A stretch of 33,348 bases of DNA, taken from positions 1 through 33,348 of the forward strand of contig JAPYPT010000019.1 of NCBI GenBank assembly GCA_029937535.1, read 5' to 3'. The stretch's first letter is position 1, and every line of letters begins with the position of its first letter. Source of the stretch: Alphaproteobacteria bacterium (lineage in GTDB: Bacteria; Pseudomonadota; Alphaproteobacteria; GCA-2731375). The position numbers and the translations under genes are program-made. This document shows positions 33,271 through 33,348 of this stretch, piece by piece. A model generated the notes under the pieces. That model did no database searches. It was not told the DNA's origin and saw only the letters and a program-made list of their open reading frames with translations.

Positions 33271-33348
33271 ATCGTCCTCCCAAGTTCTCTATAATTTTTG
33301 TTGCCGCCAACCTATGGCAGCGGTCCCTTCCGGTCCACCCCTCAGGTC

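Noticed and set aside
1-33348. CRISPR arrays, tRNA/rRNA genes, insertion sequences, phage genes
   Set aside because: I found no regularly spaced repeats, tRNA-like cloverleaf with conserved T-loop, transposase or phage protein. The only repeats are the 25-bp duplication and the 261-bp palindrome.

Overview
The window is GC-rich, densely packed bacterial DNA. Protein sequence and gene content (CaiB/BaiF CoA-transferases, MmgE/PrpD, heteromeric acyl-CoA dehydrogenases, several class III cyclases, an alphaproteobacterial-looking LeuCD pair, CoxE-type VWA protein) suggest an alphaproteobacterium, probably near the Rhodospirillales. That placement is inference. I see no tRNA, rRNA, CRISPR array, insertion sequence or phage gene. 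No gene-free stretch exceeds 300 bases.

Layout. (1) 1-4354, minus strand: a tight run of four genes: alpha/beta hydrolase, NAD-dependent sugar epimerase, cyclase-TolB-TPR protein, and an isocitrate lyase/PEP mutase-family lyase cut by the left edge. (2) 4488-6535, plus strand: a MoxR-type AAA ATPase and its CoxE-type VWA partner. (3) 6550-9261, minus strand: an MFS exporter and a class III aminotransferase. (4) 9355-9840: gpt. (5) 9917-22107, plus strand: an eleven-gene operon-like run with gaps of at most 13 bases or short overlaps. It encodes an SDR, a MaoC hydratase, a crotonase, two acyl-CoA dehydrogenases, an ADP-forming acyl-CoA synthetase, an alpha/beta hydrolase, LeuC- and LeuD-like subunits, a nitronate monooxygenase-family flavoprotein and an MFS transporter. 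(6) 26735-22082, minus strand, convergent with it: MmgE/PrpD protein, metallo-beta-lactamase-fold hydrolase and two tandem CaiB/BaiF CoA-transferases. (7) 26881-30984: a small orphan protein, two divergent class III cyclases (one with an N-terminal DUF427 domain, one membrane-bound) and an HSL-type esterase. (8) 30990-33270: dusA and a zinc alcohol dehydrogenase, convergent, separated by a 261-bp structured palindromic element.

How it fits together. Regions 5 and 6 read as one catabolic locus. Acids would be activated by the synthetase or CoA-transferases, desaturated by the paired dehydrogenases, and hydrated and oxidised by the MaoC/SDR pair, which resembles a split peroxisomal multifunctional enzyme 2. 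The LeuCD-like and PrpD-like enzymes point to a branched di- or tricarboxylic intermediate. The LeuD homologue has lost residues typical of leucine-biosynthetic isopropylmalate isomerase, so I infer a catabolic hydro-lyase rather than leucine synthesis. The substrate cannot be read from the sequence.

The most unusual non-coding feature is the element at 31958-32218. It has 33-bp inverted terminal arms enclosing two mutually inverted, homologous hairpin units of about 94 nt, whose stems differ in a paired, covarying way. Its left arm supplies the last codons and stop of dusA.
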